Positions 18,311 through 27,770 of a DNA stretch of 64,000 nt are shown here, piece after piece. The position numbers and the translations under genes were made by a program. The first letter of the stretch is position 1. Each line of letters starts with the position of its first letter. Source of the DNA: JBCBDX01 sp039815825. GTDB lineage: Bacteria; Pseudomonadota; Alphaproteobacteria; Rhizobiales; Rhizobiaceae. The stretch covers positions 1 through 64,000 of the forward strand of contig JBCBYO010000016.1 in NCBI GenBank assembly GCA_039815825.1. The letters are read 5' to 3'. The notes beneath the pieces are model-generated. The model made no database searches. It had not been told where the DNA came from and saw nothing but the letters and a program-made list of their open reading frames with translations.

Positions 18311-19133
18311 GCCCGCTTTTTGCTTCAATCCAAAGTGCTTCCATTTCCGCCAGTGTCGCGGCTGCTGGCTCTTTTCCATCCTCGGTCAAACGTTTTTCGA
18401 TATATGCAAATCGCGATTTGAATTTGTTGGATGCTTTGGTCAACGCCCCCTCGGGATTGACGTCGAGATGGCGGCCCAAGTTCACGACAGCAAAGAGTAG
18501 ATCACCGTACTCCTCTTCAATTCCGGCTGAATTGCCTGCTTGCATATCTGATCGCAGTTCGCCGATTTCTTCTTCTATCTTGTCAAGGATTGGTGGCGCT
18601 GTGTCCCAATCAAAACCGACGGTTGCCGCTTTCTGCTGCAGTTTCAGCGCGCGTATCAACGCGGGTAGGGCTCTTGGTACATCGTCGAGTAGGGAGGCCG
18701 CCTCGTCTGTTCCACGGTCGATTGACTGCTGCAATTGCCGCGCTCTTTTTTCGGCTTTTTCCTGCGCCTTGATCTTGTCCCAAGTGCCTTTGGCCAGTTT
18801 TCGACTTCGTTGATTTTCTTCGCCAAAGACGTGCGGATGACGCCGGATCATCTTGGTCGTTATCGCATTGACGACATCGCCAAAATCAAACGCATTTTCC
18901 TCTTGGGCCATACGTGCGTGAAAAACAACTTGAAGCAGCAGGTCGCCCAACTCATCGGTGAGTTCAGGCATGTCGTCGCGTTCTATCGCGTCGGCAACCT
19001 CATAAGCTTCTTCGATGGTGTAAGGCGCGATTGTAGAAAATGTTTGTTCCACATCCCAAGCGCAACCATTTTCCGGGTCGCGCAGACGCGCCATGATTTC
19101 GATTAGGCGGGAAATGTCGCGGGCAGGTTCCAT
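18297..19133 (-). CDS. mazG: Nucleoside triphosphate pyrophosphohydrolase MazG
   Basis: Cleaves non-canonical or excess nucleoside triphosphates to monophosphate and pyrophosphate; in E. coli it also limits ppGpp build-up. Two tandem MazG domains are visible, the first with the metal ligands around ELGDLLLQVVFHARMA (about 60-77), the second with EEEYGDLLFAVVNLGRH. The spaced E/D residues that bind magnesium are kept in both. 278 aa is normal. It is convergent with hflX, with a 14-base overlap of the two coding ends. Confidence 0.94.
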   Translation of the reverse strand: MEPARDISRLIEIMARLRDPENGCAWDVEQTFSTIAPYTIEEAYEVADAIERDDMPELTDELGDLLLQVVFHARMAQEENAFDFGDVVNAITTKMIRRHPHVFGEENQRSRKLAKGTWDKIKAQEKAEKRARQLQQSIDRGTDEAASLLDDVPRALPALIRALKLQQKAATVGFDWDTAPPILDKIEEEIGELRSDMQAGNSAGIEEEYGDLLFAVVNLGRHLDVNPEGALTKASNKFKSRFAYIEKRLTEDGKEPAAATLAEMEALWIEAKSGPKTP

Positions 19134-19288
19134 TGAGGCTGACTAGCACAGTATCGTGTTTTACCGGAGGGCGAGCCGGTCATGTCCACAGCAACATTAG
19201 TAAGTCGCATAATATGGATTATGGAACAAATATTGATATGAGCTGAGGGCACTTGCTCGAGATGTAAGCCGGTGCCGGTGCTAGACTT

Positions 19289-20098
19289 TCACGAGCGCGG
19301 CACATGGATGACCATGCCATCAAAGCAAGGCTCGATATGATCAGGCGTTTCGTCCTTCACCGTTTGATAGTCGAGTGGCGTGTGCATGTGCGTGAGATAA
19401 GCGCGTTTAGGTTTAAGCCTGTCGATCATTGCAAGCGCCTGTCCAAGCGAAAAATGACTGACATGTTCCCGATACTGCAGCGCATCGATGATCAACGTGT
19501 CCAAGCCCAAAAGTTTGGCGATTGAACTTTCGGGAAGGGCGGATACATCGGGGCAATAAGCAAAGTTATCTATTCGAAATCCAAGTGAATAAATCTCGCC
19601 ATGCTCCTGATAAATAGGCAATAAATCAACTGAACCACCCTGCCCGGAAACCATGAATGGCTTATCGGCTTCGATCAAATTCTGAGTCAGTATCGGTGGG
19701 TAAGAACTACCTTTTGGTGTTTGGAATATATAGCGAAATGCTTCGTTCAGGCGCTTGTATGTTGCTGTATCACCATATGTTGGGATCATCTGACCTTGGG
19801 ATAGAACAAAGGTTCTGACATCATCGATCCCATGTATGTGATCGGCATGAGGATGGGTGTACACGATGGCATCAATTTGCTGGACGTTTGCCATCAACAT
19901 TTGGGCGCGAAAGTCAGGCCCTGTGTCGAACACAATTGATGTTTTGCCACCATTTTTACCGATTTGTTCAACCAGTATGGACGAGCGTGTGCGTCGATTT
20001 TTCGGGTTATTGGGGTCACATTTACCCCAGTCACCATTGGGCCGTGGTGTGCCGGAAGAAGAGCCGCAACCCAATATGGTGACCTTTAATTCAGTCAT
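19289..20098 (-). CDS. Metallo-beta-lactamase-fold hydrolase, PhnP-like
   Basis: A 269-residue metallo-beta-lactamase-fold enzyme. The metal-binding motif HPHADHIHGIDD lies near residue 82 and later His/Asp ligands include LTHMHTPLDY. The N-terminus GCGSSSGTPRP plus a cysteine-containing WGKCDP is typical of the PhnP/phosphoribosyl cyclic phosphodiesterase-like group found next to tatD and metG in many alphaproteobacteria. The true substrate is not known; a cyclic phosphodiester is a reasonable guess. Its start overlaps the tatD stop by 8 bases, so it belongs to the metG-tatD transcription unit. Confidence 0.88.
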   Translation of the reverse strand: MTELKVTILGCGSSSGTPRPNGDWGKCDPNNPKNRRTRSSILVEQIGKNGGKTSIVFDTGPDFRAQMLMANVQQIDAIVYTHPHADHIHGIDDVRTFVLSQGQMIPTYGDTATYKRLNEAFRYIFQTPKGSSYPPILTQNLIEADKPFMVSGQGGSVDLLPIYQEHGEIYSLGFRIDNFAYCPDVSALPESSIAKLLGLDTLIIDALQYREHVSHFSLGQALAMIDRLKPKRAYLTHMHTPLDYQTVKDETPDHIEPCFDGMVIHVPRS

Positions 20099-20885
20099 CG
20101 TGGCGGGTCACTTTTGAGAATAACCGATAAAAATTCTCAGTAGTTTTGTGGGCAAATTCGTCTAACGACTGGCCAAGATGATCAGCGATGATCGAGGCTG
20201 TGTGTTGTACGTAGGAAGGTTCGTTACGTTTGCCGCGATATGGCGGTGGCGCCAAATAGGGTGCGTCGGTTTCAACGAGTATTCGTTCACGGGGCAGATT
20301 TGCCGCTATATCACGTAGCGCCGTTGATCTTTTGAAAGCGGCAATACCGGAAAAAGACACATATCCCCCCAGTTCAATGGCGCGATTTGCCAATGTTTGT
20401 CCGCCAGTAAAGCAATGCAGAACAAAGGGGAAAGCACCCTTCCCGCTTGTTTCTTCGCTCAAAATCTCGGCCATGTCCTCGTCAGCTTCACGTGAATGAA
20501 TAACCAGCGGAAGCCCCGTTTGTCGGGCGGCATCTATGTGGCGACGCAAGCCTTGTTCCTGAGCTTGCCTTGGGGCGTTATCGTAGAAATAGTCTAAACC
20601 AGCTTCGCCAATCGCGACCACTTTGGGATGGGCAGCGATAGCAACCAGATCTTGTGTCGTGACATCAGGTTCCTTGTCCGCGTGATGCGGATGCGTGCCA
20701 ATGGAGCAGAAGACCTGTGGGTAGATTTCGGCGATCGTACGAATGCGATCAAATTGATGCACCTTGGTTGAGATGGTGATCATGCGCACAATACCAGCCT
20801 CGGTAGCGCGCGCGATGATTGCGTCGCGCTCTGGTTCAAAGTCCGGGAAGTCCAAGTGGCAATGACTGTCGACAAGTGTGGCCAT
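20091..20885 (-). CDS. tatD: TatD family metal-dependent hydrolase
   Basis: TIM-barrel metal-dependent hydrolase of the TatD family, with 3'-5' DNase activity shown for several members. The HCHLDF motif near the N-terminus binds the first metal, EAGLDY follows at about residue 95, and VETDAPYLAP lies near residue 205. 264 aa is standard. A TTG one codon upstream (20888) is possible, but the ATG at 20885 with AGGTGATC before it is the better start. It lies 10 bases after metG and overlaps the next gene, so the three are one unit. Confidence 0.93.
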   Translation of the reverse strand: MATLVDSHCHLDFPDFEPERDAIIARATEAGIVRMITISTKVHQFDRIRTIAEIYPQVFCSIGTHPHHADKEPDVTTQDLVAIAAHPKVVAIGEAGLDYFYDNAPRQAQEQGLRRHIDAARQTGLPLVIHSREADEDMAEILSEETSGKGAFPFVLHCFTGGQTLANRAIELGGYVSFSGIAAFKRSTALRDIAANLPRERILVETDAPYLAPPPYRGKRNEPSYVQHTASIIADHLGQSLDEFAHKTTENFYRLFSKVTRHDD

Positions 20886-20895
20886 CAACGATCAC

Positions 20896-22431
20896 CTAGG
20901 CTGCATCGGTTTCGACATAGCGAGGGAAAACACCCTCAGGCTTAGGCAATGAGGTTCCAGGTGTCAGATTGTCAGCAAGGTTTGCGAAATGGCGACAGTC
21001 TGCTGGCACGGCGAGCAAATCGAGGAGCTTTGCACAGGCGACTGGCATGAAAGGCTGCGCCAGAATTGCCACCTGCCGTACCGTGTCGGCGACCGTGTAG
21101 AGAACGTGGCCCATGCGATTGGCGTCGGTTTTTTTCAGCGTCCAAGGCGCTTGCGCATCAATGTATCGGTCGGCTTCGGTAACAACCGTGAATATCGCTT
21201 CCAGCGCCTTATGCACGGCTTGAGAGGCCATGGCTTCTCGCGCTGTGCGAAGCGCGTTGTCTGACAGCGCCATTAAAGCTCGGTCTTCATCCGTCAGATC
21301 AGCGTTGGATGGCACCTTCGCGTCACAATTCTTAAAAATCATGGACAATGACCGTTGCGCCAAATTGCCCAACCCGTTGGCAAGATCTGCGTTGGTGCGC
21401 GCAATTATGGCTTCATGTGAGTAGTTGCCGTCATTGCCAAACGGCACTTCGCGCAAGAAGAAATAGCGCATTTGATCGACGCCATAATGTTCAGCCATTT
21501 CAAACGGATCGACGACATTGCCGAGCGATTTAGACATCTTCTCGCCGCGGTTGAACAAAAAACCGTGGCCAAAGACACGTTTGGGAAGTGGTAAACCGGC
21601 AGACATCAGGAATGCCGGCCAATAAATGGCGTGGAAGCGCGTGATGTCTTTACCGATCACGTGTACGTCTGCAGGCCAATAATCAGCGCGTTCTGTCTGT
21701 TCTGGCCAGCCGGTGGCCGTCACATAGTTTGTCAACGCATCGACCCACACATACATCACGTGTTTCTCGTCCCCGGGTACTTTGACGCCCCAGTCGAAGG
21801 TCGTGCGCGAGACTGACAAGTCTTTCAGGCCGCGTTTTACGAAGGAGACGATCTCGTTTTTGCGGCTATCGGGGCCGATGAAATCGGGATGATCTTCGTA
21901 CAGCTTCAAGAGCGGCTCGGCATATTTTGATAATTTGAAGAAATAGCTTTCTTCTTCGACCCACTCTACCGGGGTTCCCTGAGGGCCGTAACGCTCGCCG
22001 TCGTCACGGACTTCGGTCTCATCCTCATCATAATAAGCTTCATCACGCACAGAATACCAACCAGCATAAGCGTCTTTATAGATATCGCCATTGTCAGCCA
22101 TGCGTTGCCAAATCGCCTGGCAGGCCCGGTGGTGGCGCTCTTCGGTTGTGCGAATAAAGTCATCGTTGGACGCGTTTAGTGCCGCCGTCATGTCCTCGAA
22201 GCGTTTTGCGTTGCGGTCCGCCAACTCGCGAACGGCGATACCTTCCTTGCGGGCCGTCTGTAGCATCTTGATGCCGTGTTCATCGGTTCCGGTTAGAAAG
22301 AAAACGTCTTTCCCGTCCAGGCGGTTAAAGCGTGCAATTGCATCGGTGGCAATCAACTCATAGGCATGGCCGATATGAGGCGCCCCGTTGGGATAAGAGA
22401 TGGCGGTGGTAATAAAGAATTTTTCGGACAT
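20896..22431 (-). CDS. metG: Methionyl-tRNA synthetase
   Basis: Class I aminoacyl-tRNA synthetase that charges tRNA-Met. The HIGH signature (APHIGHAYE, about 17-25) and the KMSKS signature (GEKMSKSLGN, about 298) are both present, with an anticodon-binding alpha-helical C-terminal region (RYIDAQAPW). 511 aa matches the short alphaproteobacterial form that lacks the C-terminal tRNA-binding/dimerisation domain and the four-cysteine zinc knuckle of E. coli MetG. It lies downstream of tmk and holB on the same strand with an 84-base gap. Confidence 0.96.
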   Translation of the reverse strand: MSEKFFITTAISYPNGAPHIGHAYELIATDAIARFNRLDGKDVFFLTGTDEHGIKMLQTARKEGIAVRELADRNAKRFEDMTAALNASNDDFIRTTEERHHRACQAIWQRMADNGDIYKDAYAGWYSVRDEAYYDEDETEVRDDGERYGPQGTPVEWVEEESYFFKLSKYAEPLLKLYEDHPDFIGPDSRKNEIVSFVKRGLKDLSVSRTTFDWGVKVPGDEKHVMYVWVDALTNYVTATGWPEQTERADYWPADVHVIGKDITRFHAIYWPAFLMSAGLPLPKRVFGHGFLFNRGEKMSKSLGNVVDPFEMAEHYGVDQMRYFFLREVPFGNDGNYSHEAIIARTNADLANGLGNLAQRSLSMIFKNCDAKVPSNADLTDEDRALMALSDNALRTAREAMASQAVHKALEAIFTVVTEADRYIDAQAPWTLKKTDANRMGHVLYTVADTVRQVAILAQPFMPVACAKLLDLLAVPADCRHFANLADNLTPGTSLPKPEGVFPRYVETDAA

Positions 22432-22515
22432 TGCGAGCTATGTTCAGATGATACTTCCGCTGCGCTCTAGATGATTTTTGGGCCCGTTGGAACCGCGTAG
22501 AATGGCAGCGCGCGT

Positions 22516-23550
22516 TTATTTGGTGCCGTGTATCGCACTGTATACGTTTTGTGACGCGACCAAAAAGGATTGCCTCGGGTCGATGTTGAATGCTTCATCG
22601 GTGCGCTGAAGAGTGACCAATTCTTGCGCTGCTTTCGCCAACCTAACAGCATCCACCTTTGACCCGTTTTGAGCAGCGTGTTTTGCATAGCTGTGCAGTG
22701 AGGAAAGTAGCATGTCGTTGATCAGTTGCCCTTGTGTCGGCTGCTTCCGGTCAGCGACAATTGCTGCCAATCGATGTGCCGTTTTCGTATCATAGTCCTC
22801 AGCTTTGAGCATGCCGTCGATTGCCTCCAGCAGCTCAATGCCCCCGTAAAGGCCCATAACTAGTCCATGGCGAACGGAGCCGCCTGACAGGCTCGCGATT
22901 TCGGCAGCTTCGTTTGGCGCGAAAGAACTGCCTGCGACGCTCAGGATAGCTTCGGCCACAAGTTGGGTTGGCAGCGGCGAAAAACGCACCAGCTGGCAAC
23001 GCGATCGTATCGTTGGCAAGACTGTTCCCGAACCTTGGGAAATCAGCAAAAAGAGTGTGTTGGCTGGTGGCTCTTCCAGCAATTTTAACAGTGCGTTGGC
23101 GGCATTTCGGTTCATGTCTTGCAGATGATCGACGATCACGATCCGTGGATAGTCTGTGCTGGCTGTCAGCCCGAAAAAGCTTTGCAAACCCCGGACTTGG
23201 TCCACGCTGATGGTCGTTTTCCACTTTTTCGTTTGTGTCGACCATTGCCGTGTCAGATGGATCAAGTTGGGGTGGGCACCCTGTGCAACTTGTCGATGCG
23301 CCGAGCTTTCAGCATCGATGCCGGTGCTGATAGCGCCGCCTGCGCCAAGCATTTGCTTTGCCAACAAGAACGCGGCCGTCGCCTTGCCGATACCAGCCTG
23401 CCCTTCCAGAATAATGGCGTGATGGCCTGTGCCCGCGGAGCGAGTCAGTAGTTCCAAAGGGTCCTGATGGCCTATCAGCTGCACTGCAGATGCTGGCGGT
23501 GGCACGTCTTCAAGTTCATCATATGTCGAAACGTCGCTCAACTCTGCCAT
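22516..23550 (-). CDS. holB: DNA polymerase III delta' subunit
   Basis: Clamp-loader subunit of the replicative polymerase. AAA+ fold with a Walker A-like GQAGIGKATAA (about 50-60), Walker B-like RIVIVDHLQDMN and the sensor-1 region LLKLLEEPP(A)NTLFLL, a hallmark of DnaX and HolB. The four zinc-binding cysteines of E. coli HolB are not obvious, as is usual in rhizobia. The tmk-holB-metG-tatD order is conserved in alphaproteobacteria and supports the name. It starts 6 bases after the tmk stop. Confidence 0.92.
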   Translation of the reverse strand: MAELSDVSTYDELEDVPPPASAVQLIGHQDPLELLTRSAGTGHHAIILEGQAGIGKATAAFLLAKQMLGAGGAISTGIDAESSAHRQVAQGAHPNLIHLTRQWSTQTKKWKTTISVDQVRGLQSFFGLTASTDYPRIVIVDHLQDMNRNAANALLKLLEEPPANTLFLLISQGSGTVLPTIRSRCQLVRFSPLPTQLVAEAILSVAGSSFAPNEAAEIASLSGGSVRHGLVMGLYGGIELLEAIDGMLKAEDYDTKTAHRLAAIVADRKQPTQGQLINDMLLSSLHSYAKHAAQNGSKVDAVRLAKAAQELVTLQRTDEAFNIDPRQSFLVASQNVYSAIHGTK

Positions 23551-23556
23551 ACTGGT

Positions 23557-24267
23557 TTACGCGACTTCATCTTGGTGGATGGGATCTTTGACCGGACGGT
23601 CAAGTCCAAACAACCGAGCGAACACCGGCCAAATACGCCCATGAACCTCTTGCGCCGTTCCTGATGCGTCTACCAATGTGCAGCGCTCCGGCTCGGCGCG
23701 GGCAATCTTTTGAAATGACGCCCGTCTTTGCTCGTGGATAGCCAAAGTTTCCTTTTCAAATCGATCGATATCTTCGCCTTGAGTCCTGCGTTTTGATGCG
23801 CGTTTAAGCCCGACGAGTGGATCTAGATCGAGGATAATCGTGGCGTCTGGATACATTCCAGCGATGGCCACCCGTTCGAGGGTTGAAAGAAACTTTTGCG
23901 GAATGTTTCCCGTCGCGCCTTGATAAACACGCGTTGAATCCATGAAGCGATCGAGGATGACGGAGTTCCCGGCAAGAATGTGCGGTCTGACAAACTGTTC
24001 GACATGATCATTGCGGGCTGCTGAGAGTAGTATCGCTTCCATTTTCGGCCCGAAACTCTCCAGCGCTGCTTTGTTAAGTAAGACATGGCGAACCGCTTCG
24101 GCGCCGGGGGTGCCGCCCGGCTCACGGGAGGTAACCACGTTAATGTCAAATTCAGCCAACCGTTCCACAACAAGCCTGATTTGCGTGGTTTTGCCCACGC
24201 CCTCACCACCTTCAAAGGTGATGAATTTGCCCTTTGTGTGGCCATTGCTTTTGGCTTGTGCGTTCAA
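23557..24267 (-). CDS. tmk: Thymidylate kinase
   Basis: Phosphorylates dTMP to dTDP, required for DNA synthesis. Visible are Walker A at 20-27 (GGEGVGKT), the DRX-containing region ILDRFMDSTRVYQG, the substrate-binding REPGGTPG, and the LID region RRTQGEDIDRFE. 236 aa is slightly longer than usual because of a short polar N-terminal tail. The start codon is TTG (24267); no ATG fits better upstream of the Walker motif, but this start is the least certain part. It is the first gene of the tmk-holB pair. Confidence 0.94.
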   Translation of the reverse strand: MNAQAKSNGHTKGKFITFEGGEGVGKTTQIRLVVERLAEFDINVVTSREPGGTPGAEAVRHVLLNKAALESFGPKMEAILLSAARNDHVEQFVRPHILAGNSVILDRFMDSTRVYQGATGNIPQKFLSTLERVAIAGMYPDATIILDLDPLVGLKRASKRRTQGEDIDRFEKETLAIHEQRRASFQKIARAEPERCTLVDASGTAQEVHGRIWPVFARLFGLDRPVKDPIHQDEVA

Positions 24268-24293
24268 AGCTTTCTTTCGCTATTCCAGTGCAC

Positions 24294-25469
24294 CTAGAAC
24301 CAGCCAAGCACCAATTCACTTAGTGCATCCAGTGCTTGTCGATGGATTGGGCCCCTCTCAACAGACTTTGCAGCATAAAGTGGTGTGATTTGAGCCAAAT
24401 CGTCACCGTAATAGAGGTGTAGCTCGGCAATCTCGTCCCCTTCAAGGACGGGGGCAAGTACGGGCCCTTCAAATACTATACGAGCGCGCAAATTTTCTGT
24501 CGCACCGATCGGAACAAGGAAGGTTACACCTTTTTCGGGAGCTACAGGGACAACAAAGTCCGCGCCCCCATACATGCGGACATTACCGACCGGCTCTTCT
24601 TCGCTGAACAATGCTACTTCGTCAAAAGCCCGCCGCCCCCACTCCAGTAGCTTTCTTGCCTCTTGCGCGCGTTCGCGTTGGCTCTCCATGCCCGACATGG
24701 CGACAACAAGACGCCGGCCATCCACCACCGTAGATCCGACGATCGCATAACCGCTCTCTTCGGTGAAACCGGTCTTCATGCCGTCGGCGCCAATATCCAT
24801 GTTCAAAAGCGGGTTGCGATTGCGTTGATTGATATTGTTCCATTCAAACGCGGTCTCGGAATAGTAGCGATAATATTCCGGATACTCGCTCTGCATATAC
24901 GTCGCCAGTGTTACCAGATCGCGCATTGTTACGCGTTGTCCAGGGTCCGGTAATCCGGTCGAATTGACAAAGACCGAGTTTTTAAGGCCGACTGCTTTTG
25001 CGCGTTCGTTCATCAAGGAAGCGAAGGTTTCTTCGGTACCCGCCATTCCTTCAGCCAAAATGATGCAGCCATCATTGGCCGACTGTACGATCACGCCGCG
25101 GATTAAATCCTCAACACTGATTGTTGAATTAAGTTCGGCGAACATGGTTGAGCCGCCCGATGCCGCGCCCCCGCGACGCCAAGCGTTTTCGCTGACTTGA
25201 AACGTATCATCCAAAAGTAGTTGCCGGGTTTTAAGCGCGTGAAAGACAACTTCCATGGTCATCAGCTTGGCGAGCGAAGCTGGTGGTACGCTCTCATCGG
25301 CGTTTTTGTTGAACAGCACTGAGCGGGTTGTGACATCCATCAAAATGGCGTTGGCGGCCTTGGTTTCAAATAGTTGGGCCTGCGCATTCAAAACCAGTGT
25401 TGAGTGTGTTGCGACTACCATGATCGCGTAAATAAAGGCCGCACCTATACCGTTCGAAAACCAACGCAT
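24294..25469 (-). CDS. D-alanyl-D-alanine carboxypeptidase (DacF/PBP5-like)
   Basis: Low-molecular-mass penicillin-binding protein that trims the terminal D-alanine from peptidoglycan stem peptides. From the ATG at 25469 there is a signal peptide ending near AQA (about 1-31), then the active-site SxxK as SLAK (Ser65, Lys68), SxN as SAN (Ser130, Asn132) and KTG at 232-234. A C-terminal PBP5-type beta domain ends the protein (391 aa). A longer frame begins at 25538, but its extra 23 residues precede and spoil the signal peptide. It lies 26 bases upstream of tmk, perhaps in the same unit. Confidence 0.93.
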   Translation of the reverse strand: MRWFSNGIGAAFIYAIMVVATHSTLVLNAQAQLFETKAANAILMDVTTRSVLFNKNADESVPPASLAKLMTMEVVFHALKTRQLLLDDTFQVSENAWRRGGAASGGSTMFAELNSTISVEDLIRGVIVQSANDGCIILAEGMAGTEETFASLMNERAKAVGLKNSVFVNSTGLPDPGQRVTMRDLVTLATYMQSEYPEYYRYYSETAFEWNNINQRNRNPLLNMDIGADGMKTGFTEESGYAIVGSTVVDGRRLVVAMSGMESQRERAQEARKLLEWGRRAFDEVALFSEEEPVGNVRMYGGADFVVPVAPEKGVTFLVPIGATENLRARIVFEGPVLAPVLEGDEIAELHLYYGDDLAQITPLYAAKSVERGPIHRQALDALSELVLGWF

Positions 25470-25599
25470 CTCGGTATTCTCCACTACCTGTGTCCCATCC
25501 GCCGATGTCTTGATATTATGCGGGAGGCATGGAGGCAAATGCCGTCACCGTTTTTGCCGAACTTTTATCAGCTATCGGTTTGATCGCTCGTAGCCGGCG

Positions 25600-26436
25600 T
25601 TATTGCGCAGCGAACGCCCGTTGTACTCTAAGTGTAGCGTAGTCTGCACGTGTAACCTTGGCAGATACCTCGTTGGCAAAATAGGCGGTAAACCCGCTTG
25701 AGAAGCCGCCATTGGCTGGTCTCCGGAACGAGCTTGCCAAGAAAGCGTCATCGTTGCCATGAAGGGGCGCAGGGCCAAGATAGTTGACTTGGACACGCGC
25801 AGTTCCGGCTCGCGTGTAGTCCAACAGGTCTGCCGCCCTTTTGGATAAGTCGATGATTCTGTTGTTTGAAAATGGCCCGCGATCGTTGACACGCACGATG
25901 ATTGATCGGTTGTTGGCCAAGTTTGTTACCCGCGCGTAGGACGGTAACGGCATTGTTTTGTGGGCCGCCGTCAAATGGTTCATGTCATAAATTTCGCCAT
26001 TGGCAGTTTTACGACCGTGAAACGCAGCACCGTACCAAGATGCGCTTCCGGTCTGCGTCTTTTTGGGTGTACGGGTCGGGTAATAGCGGCGACCTGCGAC
26101 AGTGTAAGGTTTTCCAATCTTGTAGTAGCCACCACCCCGCGGCAGGCTGGTGCCCAAAGCAACGCGCGGGCTCGCAGCTACTCCGTATGCGGCAACAGAA
26201 AAGAACTCATCACCGGCAGTGGGCCCGTTGAGCACTGCAACAGGTACCGCGCCATAAACGGATTGAGTAACTGGTCTGGCGTCAGGATAAGGCGCGCCAG
26301 ACGTTATTGTAGCGGAAGGACGCGGCGGTGCACCGCCGGCGCACGCAGAAAGAAAAAACGCAAATGCAACAACACCAGCCGTACTTTTAGCCGGTATGCG
26401 CTGAATACGCTGAATGTTTACCTGTGTTCTTTCCAT
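25600..26436 (-). CDS. rlpA: RlpA-like septal/peptidoglycan lipoprotein
   Basis: A 278-residue secreted lipoprotein. From the ATG at 26436 there is a hydrophobic signal and a lipobox FFLSAC with lipidation Cys32, then the double-psi beta-barrel domain (GSASWYG, KTANGEIYD, RVNDRGPF, about 131-210). RlpA proteins bind or cleave glycan strands lacking stem peptides and often act at the septum. The C-terminal SPOR domain of E. coli RlpA is not recognisable; the tail is Ala/Phe-rich. It precedes the D,D-carboxypeptidase gene by 130 bases on the same strand, consistent with a cell-wall unit. Confidence 0.9.
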   Translation of the reverse strand: MERTQVNIQRIQRIPAKSTAGVVAFAFFLSACAGGAPPRPSATITSGAPYPDARPVTQSVYGAVPVAVLNGPTAGDEFFSVAAYGVAASPRVALGTSLPRGGGYYKIGKPYTVAGRRYYPTRTPKKTQTGSASWYGAAFHGRKTANGEIYDMNHLTAAHKTMPLPSYARVTNLANNRSIIVRVNDRGPFSNNRIIDLSKRAADLLDYTRAGTARVQVNYLGPAPLHGNDDAFLASSFRRPANGGFSSGFTAYFANEVSAKVTRADYATLRVQRAFAAQ

Positions 26437-26547
26437 CAATACGCACATACAAAAATGGAACGATGCGGCCAAGTCGCATAAGCCGCATCTGTGCAAGAAC
26501 TAGCACACACACATTATCAGCGCGTTAAGTGGCGTGAACTTAAGCTG

Positions 26548-26964
26548 CTACCCGGCAACACGGGCACGGCCTGAATAACCGTCATCGCGCGTCCAGCGTA
26601 GTGTTGTCTCTCCCGTCTTGTAGATACGGAAACAAGAGACCTCACCTTTGTACCAAGTGGGAAACTGTTGGCACAGTTTAGAGCCTCGCACGAACCATCG
26701 GCCGGTCTCTTTGGGCGCCAGGTATCTACCCAAGCCCAACGCTGTTCCATCGCCGGTCACCTGCCCATTAGTTTGGTAGTAGAGCGGGAACTCTCCACCC
26801 AATGGCACTCTTAAATATACACGCTTACCGTTCACAAAACTTTTTAGCACATCGCCAGAAAGTGTCTCGGACGCAGCAGTGGTTGGCGCGCTGACGGATA
26901 TTAGTAAGCTAAAGACCATCACTATGGCCGAATGAATTGATGTTAGAGTCAAACGAGTTCTCAT
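26548..26964 (-). CDS. Small secreted DUF995-like protein
   Basis: A 138-residue protein with an N-terminal signal peptide (hydrophobic about 10-30) and a small mature domain. The pattern GRWFVRG-x4-CQQFPTWYKGEVSCF, with two cysteines likely to form a disulfide, resembles the DUF995 family of rhizobial secreted proteins. No function is established. The start is the ATG after GAGGGGACC. It stands alone between rlpA and the tRNA-Ser gene. Confidence 0.75.
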   Translation of the reverse strand: MRTRLTLTSIHSAIVMVFSLLISVSAPTTAASETLSGDVLKSFVNGKRVYLRVPLGGEFPLYYQTNGQVTGDGTALGLGRYLAPKETGRWFVRGSKLCQQFPTWYKGEVSCFRIYKTGETTLRWTRDDGYSGRARVAG

Positions 26965-27103
26965 GGGTCCCCTCAGTCCATTTGCATTGGTCAGAATACG
27001 TCGCTGGCTGCCAATCGGATTAATGAAAATAAAACTGTTTTGAAAAAACCGCCAAACCGTATTGCGTTTATCAGTAAGCTTGTGGCATGAGGCCGTCTCG
27101 CGC

Positions 27104-27193
27104 GGAGGGATGGCCGAGTGGTTGAAGGCACCGGTCTTGAAAACCGGCAGGCGTTAACGCGTCTCGTGGGTTCGAATCCCACTCCCTCTGCCA
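27104..27193 (+). tRNA. tRNA-Ser (anticodon UGA)
   Basis: A 90-base serine tRNA with a long variable arm. The acceptor stem pairs GGAGGGA with TCCCTCT (last pair G-U). The anticodon stem CCGGT/ACCGG encloses the loop CTTGAAA, so the anticodon is TGA. The T arm (GTGGG TTCGAAT CCCAC) is perfect and CCA is encoded at 27191-27193. No mobile element is seen next to it. Confidence 0.97.
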
Positions 27194-27206
27194 GCGCAAT
27201 TTCGGG

Positions 27207-27770
27207 TTAAAAAGTGCCGATAGTCGCAACTGAAAGGTCTGCGGCAAAGTCGGCCCCGTAAGCGACGATCCCGATCCCGGTAACATCTTCAGGTGATATG
27301 TTTACTGGCAGTTCAGGCCGAGAGGGCTGAAATTCGTTCAAGGGTAATTCAATATCCCGCCAGTTGGGGCCTGTAGTGAAGCTCAAGCGATAAGAATGCC
27401 AAGGGCGTGTCGCAAATTTTGAGCGCAGGAATATGTAATAAGTTTCTCCATTGCCGCGCACTCGCACTTTTAAACCGGATCTATTTGGCGCCAATCCGCT
27501 GGCCAGGCGCGTGCGGACTTGGATGAACCCGCCATTGTTTCTGGTCGAAACGTTTCCTACGAGCCTTACAAAGCCCTCGCCATTTTCTTCTTCAAAACTG
27601 ATCGAACCGGCCGATTCGCCACCCATCACCGTGTCAGCGACGTAGGACCAGCGTTTCTGCGCGCCATCGGAAAAATCCTCAAGGATCATGGTTTCGTTTG
27701 CATTGGCGTGGCCGAGGGATGAGATTGCAAACAAAACAACTATCACCGCCGAACGCCATACAACACCCAC
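27207..27770 (-). CDS. Secreted CIA30-domain protein
   Basis: A 187-residue protein with a signal peptide (hydrophobic about 7-24, cleavage near ANA) followed by a CIA30-type galactose-binding-like beta domain: LEDFSDG, WSYVADTVMGG, GNVSTRNNGGFIQVRT, and a late GIGIVAYG. The CIA30 family is named for a mitochondrial complex I assembly factor, but bacterial members, mostly secreted, have no firm role. The GTG start overlaps the formate dehydrogenase alpha stop by one base (TAGTG), so it is the last gene of that operon. Confidence 0.85.
   Translation of the reverse strand: MGVVWRSAVIVVLFAISSLGHANANETMILEDFSDGAQKRWSYVADTVMGGESAGSISFEEENGEGFVRLVGNVSTRNNGGFIQVRTRLASGLAPNRSGLKVRVRGNGETYYIFLRSKFATRPWHSYRLSFTTGPNWRDIELPLNEFQPSRPELPVNISPEDVTGIGIVAYGADFAADLSVATIGTF

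Noticed and set aside
27104..27193. tRNA-Ser as an integration site for a mobile element
   Set aside because: No integrase, no direct repeat of the tRNA 3' end nearby, and normal core genes on both sides.
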